Positions 1-8,816 of a stretch of DNA of 64,000 nucleotides are shown piece by piece. The notes beneath the pieces were generated by a model. It saw only the letters and a program-made list of their open reading frames with translations, was not told the DNA's origin and did no database searches. The DNA comes from Sphingobacterium hungaricum. Lineage in GTDB: Bacteria > Bacteroidota > Bacteroidia > Sphingobacteriales > Sphingobacteriaceae. Position numbers and translations under genes: made by a program. The stretch lies in contig NZ_MU158698.1 in NCBI RefSeq assembly GCF_015210005.1, positions 751,099 through 815,098 on the forward strand, read 5' to 3'. Position 1 is the first letter of the stretch. The number at the start of each line of letters is the position of its first letter.

Positions 1-406
1 GCACACTGTCCAAATTGTTTTTAACACATTCATGTTGCAATTTTTTAAGCATATCTCCCATTCGGCTATACAATGTACTGTAAGGGACTGTTAAGTCACC
101 CAAATACTGTATCGAGAATGTTAAATCAAGCAATTGTTCATCCAGAAAAGAATACAACAATGCATCTTTCTGCAGTCGATAGCTTTCTTTGATTCTGCGC
201 TTAATAAAGTTACGCTTTGTCGCGAGCTTGATTCTTCGTTTAGAAACAGAAACTAATACCTGAGTTTTAGACTCATCCGTCCTATTTCCAACAGTAAATA
301 CCACGCGGTAAGGATAAACAACAAAAGAAGAACCATTATGAAAAAGATTATTTATTAATCTTTGACTGCATAATCGTTCTTCTTTTTTAAAAGTATAAGT
401 TTTCAT
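1..406 (-). CDS. rnpA: Ribonuclease P protein component, 3' end cut by window edge
   Basis: RnpA is the small basic protein cofactor of RNase P, which trims the 5' leader of pre-tRNAs. The frame opens with ATG at 404-406 and stays open for 135 codons to the window edge, so the C-terminus is missing. The product starts MKTYTFKKEERL and carries the family's RNA-binding signature as KRNFIKRRIKESYR around residues 66-79. It lies 64 bases downstream of rpmH, the classic bacterial pairing, and is probably transcribed from the rpmH promoter. Confidence 0.93.
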   Translation of the reverse strand, partial: MKTYTFKKEERLCSQRLINNLFHNGSSFVVYPYRVVFTVGNRTDESKTQVLVSVSKRRIKLATKRNFIKRRIKESYRLQKDALLYSFLDEQLLDLTFSIQYLGDLTVPYSTLYSRMGDMLKKLQHECVKNNLDSV

Positions 407-470
407 AAGACAAATTACAGGACTAAAAAAGCCATGAATAGTAATAAGTCATTAAAAAATACTTACGCTA

Positions 471-629
471 TTATCCTTTATGGCGATATTCATCAGAAAC
501 AGAAAGGCGTTTTCTGCCTTTTGCTCTACGAGATGCTAATACGCGTCTGCCATTTGCAGTACTCATACGCTCTCTAAATCCGTGTTTATTTCTTCTTTTT
601 CTTTGCGAAGGCTGAAATGTTCTTTTCAT
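471..629 (-). CDS. rpmH: 50S ribosomal protein L34
   Basis: L34 is a small, very basic protein of the large ribosomal subunit. This 52-codon gene starts [18 protein letters not shown] and continues with the conserved [18 protein letters not shown] core. The last residues, SDEYRHKG, form a short tail beyond the E. coli protein. It precedes rnpA in the same direction and has a good promoter match 58-88 bases upstream. Length, motif and context agree, so the call is near certain. Confidence 0.97.
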   Translation of the reverse strand: MKRTFQPSQRKRRNKHGFRERMSTANGRRVLASRRAKGRKRLSVSDEYRHKG

Positions 630-686
630 GACGCTAATATGCTTTTAAAGTAATATTGACAAAATAATTCCCTCAAATAAGGAATG

Positions 687-717
687 CAAAAGTAAAGTTA
701 TTTTCAGTAAAAACCAA
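687..717 (-). promoter_or_regulatory. Promoter of rpmH-rnpA (TTG-N20-TACTTTTG)
   Basis: On the minus strand a -33 type TTG (717-715) is followed after 20 bases by TACTTTTG (694-687). This matches the Bacteroidota consensus TTG-N17-23-TAnnTTTG. It would give a leader of roughly 50 bases before rpmH. Confidence 0.75.
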
Positions 718-751
718 ATAATATTAAGAATTATATCATCTGGCTAAAAAA

Positions 752-784
752 GAAATAGCAAACCCTATTCGGATTTGCTATTTC
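752..784 (-). terminator. Rho-independent terminator of mscL
   Basis: A perfect 11-bp inverted repeat (GAAATAGCAAA at 752-762 and its complement at 774-784) has an 11-base loop. On the minus strand it is followed by a run of six T. It begins 17 bases past the mscL stop codon. Confidence 0.85.
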
Positions 785-800
785 TAAACGAAGATTAAAC

Positions 801-1208
801 CTATTTAGTTCTTAAAATATCTCTGATTTCAGTCAACAAAACTTCTTCTTTCGTAGGAGCTGGAGGTGCTTTTGGAGCTTCTGGCTCAGAACGTTTGAAT
901 GAATTTATTCCTTTGATGACTAAGAAAATACAGAATGCAATAATTAAGAATTGGATAATAACGTTGATAAAGTTTCCATAATTAATCGAAACTTCAGATG
1001 TTCCAGTTGCTTCGTTCGCCTGCACCAAAACATACTTCAAGTCCGAAAAATCAATTCCGCCAGTTAACGTACCGATGATTGGCATAATGATATCGTCGAC
1101 AAGCGAAGTCACAATTTTACCAAATGCACCACCGATAACAACACCGACAGCTAAATCGACAACGCTTCCTCGCATTGCAAATTCTTTAAATTCTTTTAAA
1201 AATCCCAT
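801..1208 (-). CDS. mscL: Large-conductance mechanosensitive channel MscL
   Basis: MscL is a homopentameric inner-membrane channel that opens under membrane tension and releases solutes on hypo-osmotic shock. The 135-residue product has the family length. Its N-terminal amphipathic segment and first pore helix read [20 protein letters not shown], then [13 protein letters not shown]. The second membrane helix is near residues 82-102 ([20 protein letters not shown]), followed by a charged cytoplasmic tail ending [10 protein letters not shown]. The gene stands alone with its own terminator. Confidence 0.97.
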   Translation of the reverse strand: MGFLKEFKEFAMRGSVVDLAVGVVIGGAFGKIVTSLVDDIIMPIIGTLTGGIDFSDLKYVLVQANEATGTSEVSINYGNFINVIIQFLIIAFCIFLVIKGINSFKRSEPEAPKAPPAPTKEEVLLTEIRDILRTK

Positions 1209-1330
1209 AGTTTAATTGAGTTATATGAATAGCTATTATTTAAATTCAATGTAAAAATGCCTATTTTTACTCTTAAATTAAAATATTAAAAATATATTTA
1301 CTGAAGTTTTTTTTATTCTGTCCATGTAAA

Positions 1331-1360
1331 TTGACAATAGTTATTTATTTAGTAACTTTG
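1331..1360 (+). promoter_or_regulatory. Promoter of the LuxR-type response regulator (TTG-N19-TAACTTTG)
   Basis: TTG at 1331-1333 and TAACTTTG at 1353-1360 are 19 bases apart, a textbook Bacteroidota sigma-A promoter. The predicted leader to the ATG at 1444 is roughly 75-80 bases. Confidence 0.8.
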
Positions 1361-1443
1361 TTAGTAATCATGCTAAAAATAACCTGTTTAGTTTAACGAT
1401 TTTTAATTATGAATATTACTGTGCTTTTTTACTACATCTAAGT

Positions 1444-2091
1444 ATGAAAAAAATATTAATTGCCGATGACCATAGTATAGTACGTCTTGGAGCTTCGATT
1501 ATAGTGAAAGAAATGTTTTCTGATTCTACATTATTGCAGGCTCAGACTTACGACGAAGTATACGAGATTTTAAAAAACAGACATATCGATTTAATTCTTT
1601 TAGACATCAATATGCCTGGAGGAAATAACATTAAAGTTATTAAAGAATTATTAGCCATCCAGCCCGATGTCAAAATCCTGGTATTTTCATCGTACGATGA
1701 GAGCTTGTATGCGCTTAGATATATTGAAGCTGGAGCAAGCGGATACCTACACAAGAACACGGCAATGTCAGAGCTTAATAACGCGATCCTGAGCGTAACC
1801 TCTCGCGGGAAGTACATGTCTGATGCTGTAAAAGATCTATATGTTCAAAAATTGACGACGAGCAAAGCCAGCACGCAATCTGCAAATCCTTTAAATAAAT
1901 TATCGAACAGGGAAATGGATGTCGCTAAACATTTAATTAGCGGGTTGGGGATTTTGGAAGTTTCCAATTTATTGGAGCTGAGTTCTTCAACAATCAGCAC
2001 TTACAAAAGCAGGATTTTTGAGAAATTGGCAGTGAATAATATTGCCGAATTAATCGAGCTCTTCAATTTAAATGCAACAAAAAACAACTAG
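1444..2091 (+). CDS. LuxR/NarL-family response regulator
   Basis: This 215-residue protein has an N-terminal receiver domain (about 1-120) with the acidic pair DD at 8-9, the phospho-acceptor Asp54 in LLDINMPGG and the conserved lysine in YLHKN near 105. A C-terminal LuxR-type helix-turn-helix (about 150-210) contains LSNREMDVAKHL and SSSTISTYKSRIFEKL. It should be a DNA-binding regulator switched by phosphorylation. No histidine kinase is adjacent, so it is an orphan and its partner and targets cannot be told from here. It has a strong promoter match upstream. Confidence 0.88.
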   Translation: MKKILIADDHSIVRLGASIIVKEMFSDSTLLQAQTYDEVYEILKNRHIDLILLDINMPGGNNIKVIKELLAIQPDVKILVFSSYDESLYALRYIEAGASGYLHKNTAMSELNNAILSVTSRGKYMSDAVKDLYVQKLTTSKASTQSANPLNKLSNREMDVAKHLISGLGILEVSNLLELSSSTISTYKSRIFEKLAVNNIAELIELFNLNATKNN

Positions 2092-2106
2092 TCTTTTGTT
2101 GCATTT
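2070..2106. terminator. Bidirectional terminator between convergent genes
   Basis: A 13-bp perfect inverted repeat (AAATGCAACAAAA at 2070-2082, complement at 2094-2106) brackets an 11-base loop holding the response regulator's stop codon at 2089-2091. A-rich and T-rich flanks allow it to serve both converging genes. Confidence 0.7.
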
Positions 2107-2119
2107 AATTTAGTAAACC

Positions 2120-3262
2120 TTAAACTGTATCCATAGTTTCTACTGGAATATCAGTCACCTCAACTGCTTCCAGCGGTTTGTAATTTGCAAATTGATACCC
2201 ATTCTTTTCGTCCAAATCCCATAGCAATGGCGACAGAAAATTGATGGTTGCCTGAAACCCTTGATTATTGGCTTTCATATTTCCGGTATCTTTTGAATTT
2301 TTGGCTTCATTCTCAATCTCAAAAGGCCCAGAAAATCCTTTCTCTTTCAAAACATCTGTAAAATCATTCCAATCCATGTTATCTGTACCGCCAAATCCTG
2401 GCAACATCGCTTCATAGTGGTGTCTGTCCCAATCGTGCTTTGGAATATCAATTCCAGCTTTCTCAGCCAATGATTCGTCAACGTGTTGCATCGGGTACAT
2501 ACCGCCCCATTCTGTACGCGATTTCACTTTTAGATTTCGCGTTGTTTTTACATGGATGCGATGCAATCTACTGATGTCTGTCGCTTGAATAACATCCACA
2601 GGATTGGTGTTTTGCCAAATGTCATGCGATGGATCGTAAATCTCACCATGCGATTTGCTTGGAATTAATGTATACATCAATTTACGTGCAGCTAACACTG
2701 CTGGCAAATTATTATAAGTAGACGTATAACGGGATGACCTCCATCCTTCCATTGGACAGTTTTCGTATAATACCGTAACACCTAAGCGTTCAGCATAAGC
2801 AATGATCGGTTCGAAAACACGTTTGTACTCTTCCAAATTCTTTTGAAAACCATCGATCTCATTTCCTAAGGCATGGTTATAGCCAACGAAAGTTCCGACT
2901 TTCACATTGTTTTGATCACCACCCAATAAATGCGCGATACGGATTAATTTAAGCAAATGGTTTTGATTCTTCACGCGCTGATCTTCGTCTCCGCCGATCA
3001 TATTTTCAAAGGCGCCTAGAGAAAGGCTTAATTCTGCCGCGTTGAACTTTTCAATCAATTCTTTCGCAGTGTCAACCGTGAAATTATCATAATCTAAATG
3101 GGTTGCTGTATGGTCTTCTCTGGTTCCGTCTTTTCTAAAAACACACAAATCTATCCCTTGAGCACCTAACTCTTTCGCTGTTGAAATAATTTCATCCAAC
3201 GTTAAATCAGGATAGGCAGAAGTCATTAACCAAATTGGATTATTTAATTTTTGTAAAGCCAT
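2120..3262 (-). CDS. Sugar phosphate isomerase/epimerase-like TIM-barrel protein
   Basis: The 380-residue protein belongs to the xylose-isomerase-like TIM-barrel (AP endonuclease 2) superfamily. The start of the barrel is visible (LDEIISTAKELGAQGIDLCV), with metal- or substrate-site type stretches such as VLYENCPMEGWR, IYDPSHDIW and FEIENEA. No signal peptide is evident, so it is probably cytoplasmic. Bacteroidota carry many such paralogues acting on sugars or inositols, and the substrate cannot be assigned. It is a single gene facing the response regulator, with the ATG at 3260-3262 the natural start. Confidence 0.8.
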   Translation of the reverse strand: MALQKLNNPIWLMTSAYPDLTLDEIISTAKELGAQGIDLCVFRKDGTREDHTATHLDYDNFTVDTAKELIEKFNAAELSLSLGAFENMIGGDEDQRVKNQNHLLKLIRIAHLLGGDQNNVKVGTFVGYNHALGNEIDGFQKNLEEYKRVFEPIIAYAERLGVTVLYENCPMEGWRSSRYTSTYNNLPAVLAARKLMYTLIPSKSHGEIYDPSHDIWQNTNPVDVIQATDISRLHRIHVKTTRNLKVKSRTEWGGMYPMQHVDESLAEKAGIDIPKHDWDRHHYEAMLPGFGGTDNMDWNDFTDVLKEKGFSGPFEIENEAKNSKDTGNMKANNQGFQATINFLSPLLWDLDEKNGYQFANYKPLEAVEVTDIPVETMDTV

Positions 3263-3369
3263 ATATTTTAAATTTTGCAGCTAAATATACTGAAAATTGG
3301 CCAGACTAACTTTAAGGAAAATTCATTTCTAGGAATTATTGCCGTAAAAAAACTTGCTTCTGACAAATA

Positions 3370-3401
3370 GAAAAGGGTTTGAATTGCTTCAAACCCTTTT
3401 C
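3370..3401 (-). terminator. Rho-independent terminator at the end of the dcw cluster
   Basis: A 14-bp perfect stem (3370-3383 with 3388-3401) with a 4-base TTGC loop starts 20 bases past the ftsZ stop codon. It closes the mraZ-ftsZ transcription unit. The sequence is symmetric enough to block the upstream isomerase promoter region from read-through too. Confidence 0.85.
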
Positions 3402-3421
3402 CTTATTTTGAAAAACTTCTA

Positions 3422-5101
3422 TTAATCTACATTGTCATGCAGGAAAGAATTGTTCGATTTAATTTCAGTTTCTCCATCATCAAAAGACAATGTGAAACGA
3501 GAAACTTGAGATTGTGAAGAATGAGGAACATCATCCAATACTTTCTGCTTGCGCTTGTAAGCTGGCTCTGTTTCCAATTCTTGCAAACCGTTTGATGATT
3601 TCAATTTCATGCTCAACTCCTTCAAACGCAAAATACGTTCTTTCGTTTTCATTAATTGGTCCTCAAAACTAACATCCTCTTTTCTATCTTCTTCTTGAGC
3701 AATCACTTGGTTTGTTGCATGCTCAATTTCTTCGTCTTGTTTTGTTGTATTTTCATACGAATCAAAAACAGAAGGCAATTTAAATTCGAATGATGAAGCC
3801 GTTGTTTTTAATTCAAAACCAGAATTATCTTCTTTCGTTTCTTCTTCTTCAGAAGCATCATTAAAATCAAGCGTATGCTTAATAATCTCTTTCTCTGTTT
3901 CAACTTTCGTTGTCACATTTCCAGCGTATGGTTTTGAATGGTTATTAAACAAATCAGTTTGCGATGGTTGAGAAGGAGCTTCTGAAACCGCAGGCTGCAC
4001 AGGTTTAATAAAACTTTCTGTATTTTCTACTTTCGGAGCGAATTGATTTTGAGAAATAGGGCGAACGAATGCCGAAGGAGACTCTGGAGTCAAAGGCAAA
4101 GCAATTTTCTCTTTTTCCTTTTCTTTCACGCGCTCATCAGCTGTTTGAAATCCTGTAGCAATAATCGTCACAGAAAGTTCTTCTTCGTAAGCTTCGTCGA
4201 TGCAATTACCCCAGATTAAATCAGCAGAAAGACCTGCTTTTTCCTGAATGTAATCGGTAATAATCGCTACCTCATCCATTGTTACTTCTTTCGTTCCAGA
4301 AGTGATGTTCAATAAGATATAGCGAGCGCCTTCGATTTCATTATCTTTCAATAATGGCGAAGCTAAAGCACCTGTAACAGCGTCTAAAGCTCTTTGTTCA
4401 CCTTTAGCAATTGCATTCCCCATAATAGCGACACCGCTATTATTCATTACTGTACGCACATCTTTAAAATCCACGTTCACGTAACCAGGAATCGTAATAA
4501 TTTCCGCAATACCTTTAGCTGCCGTAGTTAAGATATCATCCGCTTTCGCGAATGCGGCAGTCATCGTCAAGTTGCCGAATATTTCTCTTAAGCGGTCATT
4601 CGAAATGACTAAGTATGAATCCACATATTTACGCAATTCTTCTAATCCTTCTTCCGCCTGTGAGCGTCTTCTTTTCCCTTCGAAAGTGAATGGCGTCGTG
4701 ATTATCGCCACAGTTAAAATACCCAATTCTTTAGCTGCCTTTGCTAAAACAGGACTTGCGCCTGTTCCAGTACCACCACCCATTCCGGCAGTAATAAACA
4801 ACATTTTGGTATTCGAACCCAACATGCGTTTGATATCTTCTATCGATTCAATTGCTGAATTTTCACCTACATCAGGGTCTGCTCCAGCTCCCATTCCTTC
4901 GGTTAAGCTCGCGCCTAACTGTACTTTATTAGGTATTGGGCTTAATTCTAAGGCTTGTGCATCGGTATTACACACAATAAAATCTACTCCACTAATACCT
5001 TGCTTATACATATGATTGACCGCGTTTCCACCGCCACCACCTACGCCAATTACTTTAATAATTGACGAGTTTTCCTTTAACATTTCAAATTGTATCGACA
5101 T
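3422..5101 (-). CDS. ftsZ: Cell division protein FtsZ
   Basis: FtsZ is the tubulin-like GTPase that forms the division ring. The GTP-binding core spans about residues 1-330 and shows GGGGGNAVNHM near the N-terminus and the tubulin signature GGMGGGTGTGASP near 105-117. A long, charged, poorly conserved linker (about 330-530) makes the protein 559 residues, well over the usual 380-400. The C-terminal peptide NNSFLHDNVD is the Bacteroidota-type tail that binds FtsA. The start is supported by an AGGAG site 7 bases upstream. It is the last gene of the dcw cluster, separated from ftsA by 137 bases. Confidence 0.98.
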   Translation of the reverse strand: MSIQFEMLKENSSIIKVIGVGGGGGNAVNHMYKQGISGVDFIVCNTDAQALELSPIPNKVQLGASLTEGMGAGADPDVGENSAIESIEDIKRMLGSNTKMLFITAGMGGGTGTGASPVLAKAAKELGILTVAIITTPFTFEGKRRRSQAEEGLEELRKYVDSYLVISNDRLREIFGNLTMTAAFAKADDILTTAAKGIAEIITIPGYVNVDFKDVRTVMNNSGVAIMGNAIAKGEQRALDAVTGALASPLLKDNEIEGARYILLNITSGTKEVTMDEVAIITDYIQEKAGLSADLIWGNCIDEAYEEELSVTIIATGFQTADERVKEKEKEKIALPLTPESPSAFVRPISQNQFAPKVENTESFIKPVQPAVSEAPSQPSQTDLFNNHSKPYAGNVTTKVETEKEIIKHTLDFNDASEEEETKEDNSGFELKTTASSFEFKLPSVFDSYENTTKQDEEIEHATNQVIAQEEDRKEDVSFEDQLMKTKERILRLKELSMKLKSSNGLQELETEPAYKRKQKVLDDVPHSSQSQVSRFTLSFDDGETEIKSNNSFLHDNVD

Positions 5102-5108
5102 AAAATTT

Positions 5109-5113
5109 CTCCT
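5109..5113 (-). promoter_or_regulatory. Shine-Dalgarno-like AGGAG of ftsZ
   Basis: On the minus strand AGGAG lies 7 bases before the ftsZ ATG. Such a site is unusual in this window, where most genes have A-rich leaders without one, and it supports the chosen start and strong initiation. Confidence 0.55.
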
Positions 5114-5191
5114 ATTTAACGCTTGCTGAACCCGCTATTTCCCTAACAAACTCAACAATTCAATGTAATAATACCATTTTCTTCACAACAG

Positions 5192-5219
5192 TTATCCACA
5201 ATTGTTAATTTGTGGAAAA
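5192..5219. promoter_or_regulatory. Paired DnaA-box-like sites in the ftsA-ftsZ intergenic region
   Basis: A perfect DnaA box TTATCCACA lies at 5192-5200 on the plus strand. An inverted near-match (TTTTCCACA on the minus strand, 5219-5211) follows 10 bases later. They sit about 90-130 bases upstream of ftsZ inside the only sizeable gap of the dcw cluster. DnaA binding is inferred, not shown. Confidence 0.45.
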
Positions 5220-5238
5220 GTTGCTTCTGTGTTGAAAA

Positions 5239-6606
5239 TTATTTCTTCCCAATAAATGTGTCGTCATCAATATTTGTATCGTCTTTGATAAAATCCGATA
5301 TAATTTTTGTAAACCAACTTTCTTTTTTCTGTTGCTTTTCAGCAATCTCTTTGACCTTACCTTTAGTCTCTGTTTTCTTAACAACGACTTCTCTGTTTGT
5401 CGCTTCGTCTTCCTCGAATGCTTGAATACCTTTAATCAACAAACCGATTCCCGTTGCGTACAATGGGCTTTTCAATTCATCGAAAGCTTGTTTGTTCAAC
5501 ATATCTGTTTTTGCCAAATATTCATTCGGGTAACCGATACGGCAATCAATTCCTGTAATGTATTCCACTAATTGTACCAAATGTTTTAATTGGGCACCAC
5601 CACCAGTAATTACAATACCTGCAATCAATTTATCTTCGTATCCCGAAGATTTAATTTCGTAGAAAACATGCTCAATAATTTCTTCCATTCTCGCTTGGAT
5701 AATGTAGGCAAGATTTTTTACAGAAATTTCTTTTGCATCTCTTCCGCGGATTCCCGGTACGCAAATAACTTCGTTGTCTTTATTTTCATCTGCCAAAGCA
5801 GAACCGTAACGTACTTTCAATTGTTCAGCTTGATTGCGAAGCACAGCACATCCTTGGCGAATATCTTCTGTAACAATATTTCCTCCTAACGGAATAACCG
5901 CTGTATGGCGAATAATTCCTTCGTGAAAAATTGCAACGTCTGTTGTACCGCCACCGATATCGACCAAAACAACACCTGCAGTTTTCTCTTCGTCATCCAA
6001 CACAGCTTCAGATGATGCAAGAGGTTCCAATACCAAAGAAGAAACTTCTAATTCAGAATTGTCTACACAACGCTTGATGTTTTTGATATCCGTAACACGT
6101 CCAGAAATAATATGGAAATTTGCTTCCACACGACGGCCTGCCATACCAATTGGTTCTTTGATTCCAGGTTCGTTATCAATCGTAAACTCTTGAGGAAGGA
6201 CATGGATAATTTCTTCTCCCGGAGGAAGAACTAATTTGTACATGTCAGAAATCAATCGTTCTACATCGATTCGTCCGATTTCATCGTCGTCATTTTTAGT
6301 CAAAATTCCGCGATGTTGAATACTTTTGATGTGTTGCCCTGCAATACCAACGTTGACCACTTTGATGTCTACATTGGATTGACCCTCTGCTATCGAAACA
6401 GCTTCTCTAATGCTTCCGACAGTTTTCTGAATATTAGCAACAACTCCTCGGTTGACACCAGCTGATTCAGCTTTACCAACGCCCAAAAGTTCAATTTTAT
6501 TCGTTCCACTACGTCGCCCTACAGTTACACAAATCTTTGTTGTGCCAATATCCAACCCAACGATGATTGGATTTTCTTTTTCATTTTCTGTAATTCTTGG
6601 TTTCAT
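5239..6606 (-). CDS. ftsA: Cell division protein FtsA
   Basis: FtsA is the actin-like protein that ties FtsZ filaments to the membrane. The 455-residue product has the ATP-binding phosphate-1 motif in VGLDIGTTKICVTVG (residues 17-31), the SHS2/1C region with LPQEFTIDNEPGIKEPIGM, and a phosphate-2 region in VVLVDIGGGTTDVAIF. Near the C-terminus, ESWFTKIISDFIKDD looks like the amphipathic membrane-targeting helix, here followed by about 13 more residues. It lies 21 bases downstream of ftsQ, in the standard ftsQ-ftsA-ftsZ order. Confidence 0.97.
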   Translation of the reverse strand: MKPRITENEKENPIIVGLDIGTTKICVTVGRRSGTNKIELLGVGKAESAGVNRGVVANIQKTVGSIREAVSIAEGQSNVDIKVVNVGIAGQHIKSIQHRGILTKNDDDEIGRIDVERLISDMYKLVLPPGEEIIHVLPQEFTIDNEPGIKEPIGMAGRRVEANFHIISGRVTDIKNIKRCVDNSELEVSSLVLEPLASSEAVLDDEEKTAGVVLVDIGGGTTDVAIFHEGIIRHTAVIPLGGNIVTEDIRQGCAVLRNQAEQLKVRYGSALADENKDNEVICVPGIRGRDAKEISVKNLAYIIQARMEEIIEHVFYEIKSSGYEDKLIAGIVITGGGAQLKHLVQLVEYITGIDCRIGYPNEYLAKTDMLNKQAFDELKSPLYATGIGLLIKGIQAFEEDEATNREVVVKKTETKGKVKEIAEKQQKKESWFTKIISDFIKDDTNIDDDTFIGKK

Positions 6607-6627
6607 ATGCTGTGTGTTTGTTATTTC

Positions 6628-7467
6628 TTAATTTACTACTAAACTCTTGTTAATCTTTAATTGCAAACTGTCGAGAAACCATTCCCCTCTTCGTTCACAA
6701 ATAATTTGTCCGCCATATTTTACATTGACCTTCGCGTAAGCATCATTGCCTACTTTAGGTAAAATCTCTTTATAAAAAACCTGCAAGCGCTCCAATTTAT
6801 AACTCAAAGAATCTGCATTTCCGATAATCAATTGCTGGTCGCCCACGCGAGGAACAATTTCAATATCTTTTTCGCTATTGACATACAATTGAACAATCTG
6901 ATTCGACCATAATGCATCATCTTTCACTTGTTCGACAATTTTGACTAAATCCTTTAACAAGGGCGTTTTTAATTCTTCCAATGGCTTTGTATAGCCTTCG
7001 GCAATATTGCCATTCGCCACTAAAACATGCGGAACATAACGTAAAGTCACCGGAATTTTAACTCCTTTGGAATCCACATAATATTCCTTGCCAAATGCGT
7101 TGATGACCCGAAGAATCACTTCACGCTGTTGAATGGAAACCTGAATTACACCATCCATATCGGTGAACACTTCCACATCCGAAACATAAGGAAGCTTTTC
7201 CAAAGACTTCTCAATTTCTTGCAAAGGAACGCTATTCAAAGGCTTGCCTACAACGGCACCAAATTCTTTATTAATCAGATTCGAAATGTCATTCTGGTCA
7301 ATGAAAGATTCTTTGCCCATAATAATAACCTTCATCGCTGTGGTCGTTTGAACCTGGTCTTTCTTTGTGATTAAGCTCATCAAAAGCACTAAGCCCACTA
7401 GCGCCGCGAGGCCTAGAAATGCGAACCAGACCAGCTTCCATCGAATTAATTTGAAACTAGCTAACAT
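6628..7467 (-). CDS. ftsQ: Cell division protein FtsQ (DivIB)
   Basis: FtsQ is a bitopic membrane protein that links early and late divisome proteins. This 279-residue product has a short cytoplasmic N-terminus, one membrane helix at about 14-33 (WFAFLGLAALVGLVLLMSLI) and a periplasmic part starting with a POTRA-like region (ISNLINKEFGAVVGKPLNSV), then VSIQQREVILRV. Sequence conservation in FtsQ is weak, and the call rests on topology plus position between murC and ftsA. The start overlaps the murC end by 11 bases, which suggests coupled translation. Confidence 0.9.
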   Translation of the reverse strand: MLASFKLIRWKLVWFAFLGLAALVGLVLLMSLITKKDQVQTTTAMKVIIMGKESFIDQNDISNLINKEFGAVVGKPLNSVPLQEIEKSLEKLPYVSDVEVFTDMDGVIQVSIQQREVILRVINAFGKEYYVDSKGVKIPVTLRYVPHVLVANGNIAEGYTKPLEELKTPLLKDLVKIVEQVKDDALWSNQIVQLYVNSEKDIEIVPRVGDQQLIIGNADSLSYKLERLQVFYKEILPKVGNDAYAKVNVKYGGQIICERRGEWFLDSLQLKINKSLVVN

Positions 7468-8815
7468 CGCCTAATAGTTTTTTTAATGGTTTTACCAAAC
7501 GGTCAATATCTCCTGCACCGACTGTAACAATTAATTCAGGACGTTCTTCCTCAACTATTTTTAACACCTCTTCCGGACTTACAATCCGTTTATTTTCTAA
7601 ATCAATTTTGCTAGCTAACCAGCTTGAATCCACACCTTCCATTGGCAACTCGCGAGCCGGATAGATTTCCATAAGCAAAAGTTCGTCAGCAAAGCCTAAA
7701 ACTTCGGCAAAGCCATCCACAAAATCCTTCGTTCTTGAGAACAAATGTGGCTGGAAGACAACAGTCAGCTTTTTATTCGGATACAATTTGCGCATGGATG
7801 TTAAGAACGCACGCAATTCTTCAGGATGATGTGCATAATCATCAATGTAGATATGCTTTTCATTCTTAACGATGTATTCAAATCTTCGTTTTGCGCCAGC
7901 AAAAGAACTCAATGCAGCAACAATTTTAGAAGCATCGATTTTCAATAATTTGGCAACCGTAATCGCTGCGACAGCATTTTCGACATTGTGAATTCCTGCA
8001 ATTCCTAAATGGATATTCTCAATTTTTAAATCTTCTGATAAGTAATCGAAATAGAATTCTCCGTCTCTAACTTGAACGTTCGTTGCGTACGCATCGCATG
8101 GAATATCATTCGCATAAAGAATGTCGTCTCCAAAAGGAAGATTCTTCTTGACAATGCTCGTTCCACCTTCGACTACGCGACCCAAAAACAATTCGAACGA
8201 CTCAATCAAATGGCTTTCGTCTCCATAAATATCTAAATGGTCCGCATCAGCTGATGTCACGACAGCAATATTTGGATGCAATGTCAAAAACGAACGGTCA
8301 TACTCATCCGCTTCAACAACCACAACATCATTGTTTCCATACAGCACATTGCTGTTGTAATTTGTACTAATTCCTCCTAAGAATGCTGAGCAATCATAAC
8401 CCGAATCTTTCAAAATATGCGCAATCATCGTAGAAGTAGTCGTTTTACCATGTGTTCCCGCTACCGCAATGGTAAAGCGGCTTTCGCTGATAAATCCTAA
8501 AACTTGCGAACGCTTAAAGAGCGTATGTCCTTTTTCAAGGAAATAATTTTTGATAGCCAAATCCTTAGGAACAGCTGGAGTAAAAATGATTAACGTTTCT
8601 TCATTTGGTTCAGCAAACAAAGAAGGAATATTCTCCACATCATCTTCGTACGAAATCGCAATTCCTTCGCCGTCCAATGTTTTGGTCAATTCAGTTTCGG
8701 TTTTGTCATAGCCCGCTACCGCATAGCCCAAATGTTGGAAATAGCGCGCTAAACCACTCATGCCGATGCCGCCGATGCCAATCAAATAAACCTTTTTTAC
8801 TTTATCTATATTCAT
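7457..8815 (-). CDS. murC: UDP-N-acetylmuramate--L-alanine ligase
   Basis: MurC adds L-alanine to UDP-MurNAc, the first amino acid of the peptidoglycan stem peptide, in the cytoplasm using ATP. The 452-residue protein has the N-terminal Rossmann motif YLIGIGGIGMSGLARY, the Mur ATP-binding loop AGTHGKTTTSTM near 119-130, VVVEADEYDRSFL and the central IYIDDYAHHPEE. The length is typical. It follows murG with 1 base between stop and start and overlaps ftsQ. Confidence 0.97.
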   Translation of the reverse strand: MNIDKVKKVYLIGIGGIGMSGLARYFQHLGYAVAGYDKTETELTKTLDGEGIAISYEDDVENIPSLFAEPNEETLIIFTPAVPKDLAIKNYFLEKGHTLFKRSQVLGFISESRFTIAVAGTHGKTTTSTMIAHILKDSGYDCSAFLGGISTNYNSNVLYGNNDVVVVEADEYDRSFLTLHPNIAVVTSADADHLDIYGDESHLIESFELFLGRVVEGGTSIVKKNLPFGDDILYANDIPCDAYATNVQVRDGEFYFDYLSEDLKIENIHLGIAGIHNVENAVAAITVAKLLKIDASKIVAALSSFAGAKRRFEYIVKNEKHIYIDDYAHHPEELRAFLTSMRKLYPNKKLTVVFQPHLFSRTKDFVDGFAEVLGFADELLLMEIYPARELPMEGVDSSWLASKIDLENKRIVSPEEVLKIVEEERPELIVTVGAGDIDRLVKPLKKLLGDVS

Positions 8816-8816
8816 T

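Noticed and set aside
4572..5015. Long open frame antisense to ftsZ
   Set aside because: It is a shadow of the strongly conserved ftsZ coding region on the other strand, with no domain of its own.
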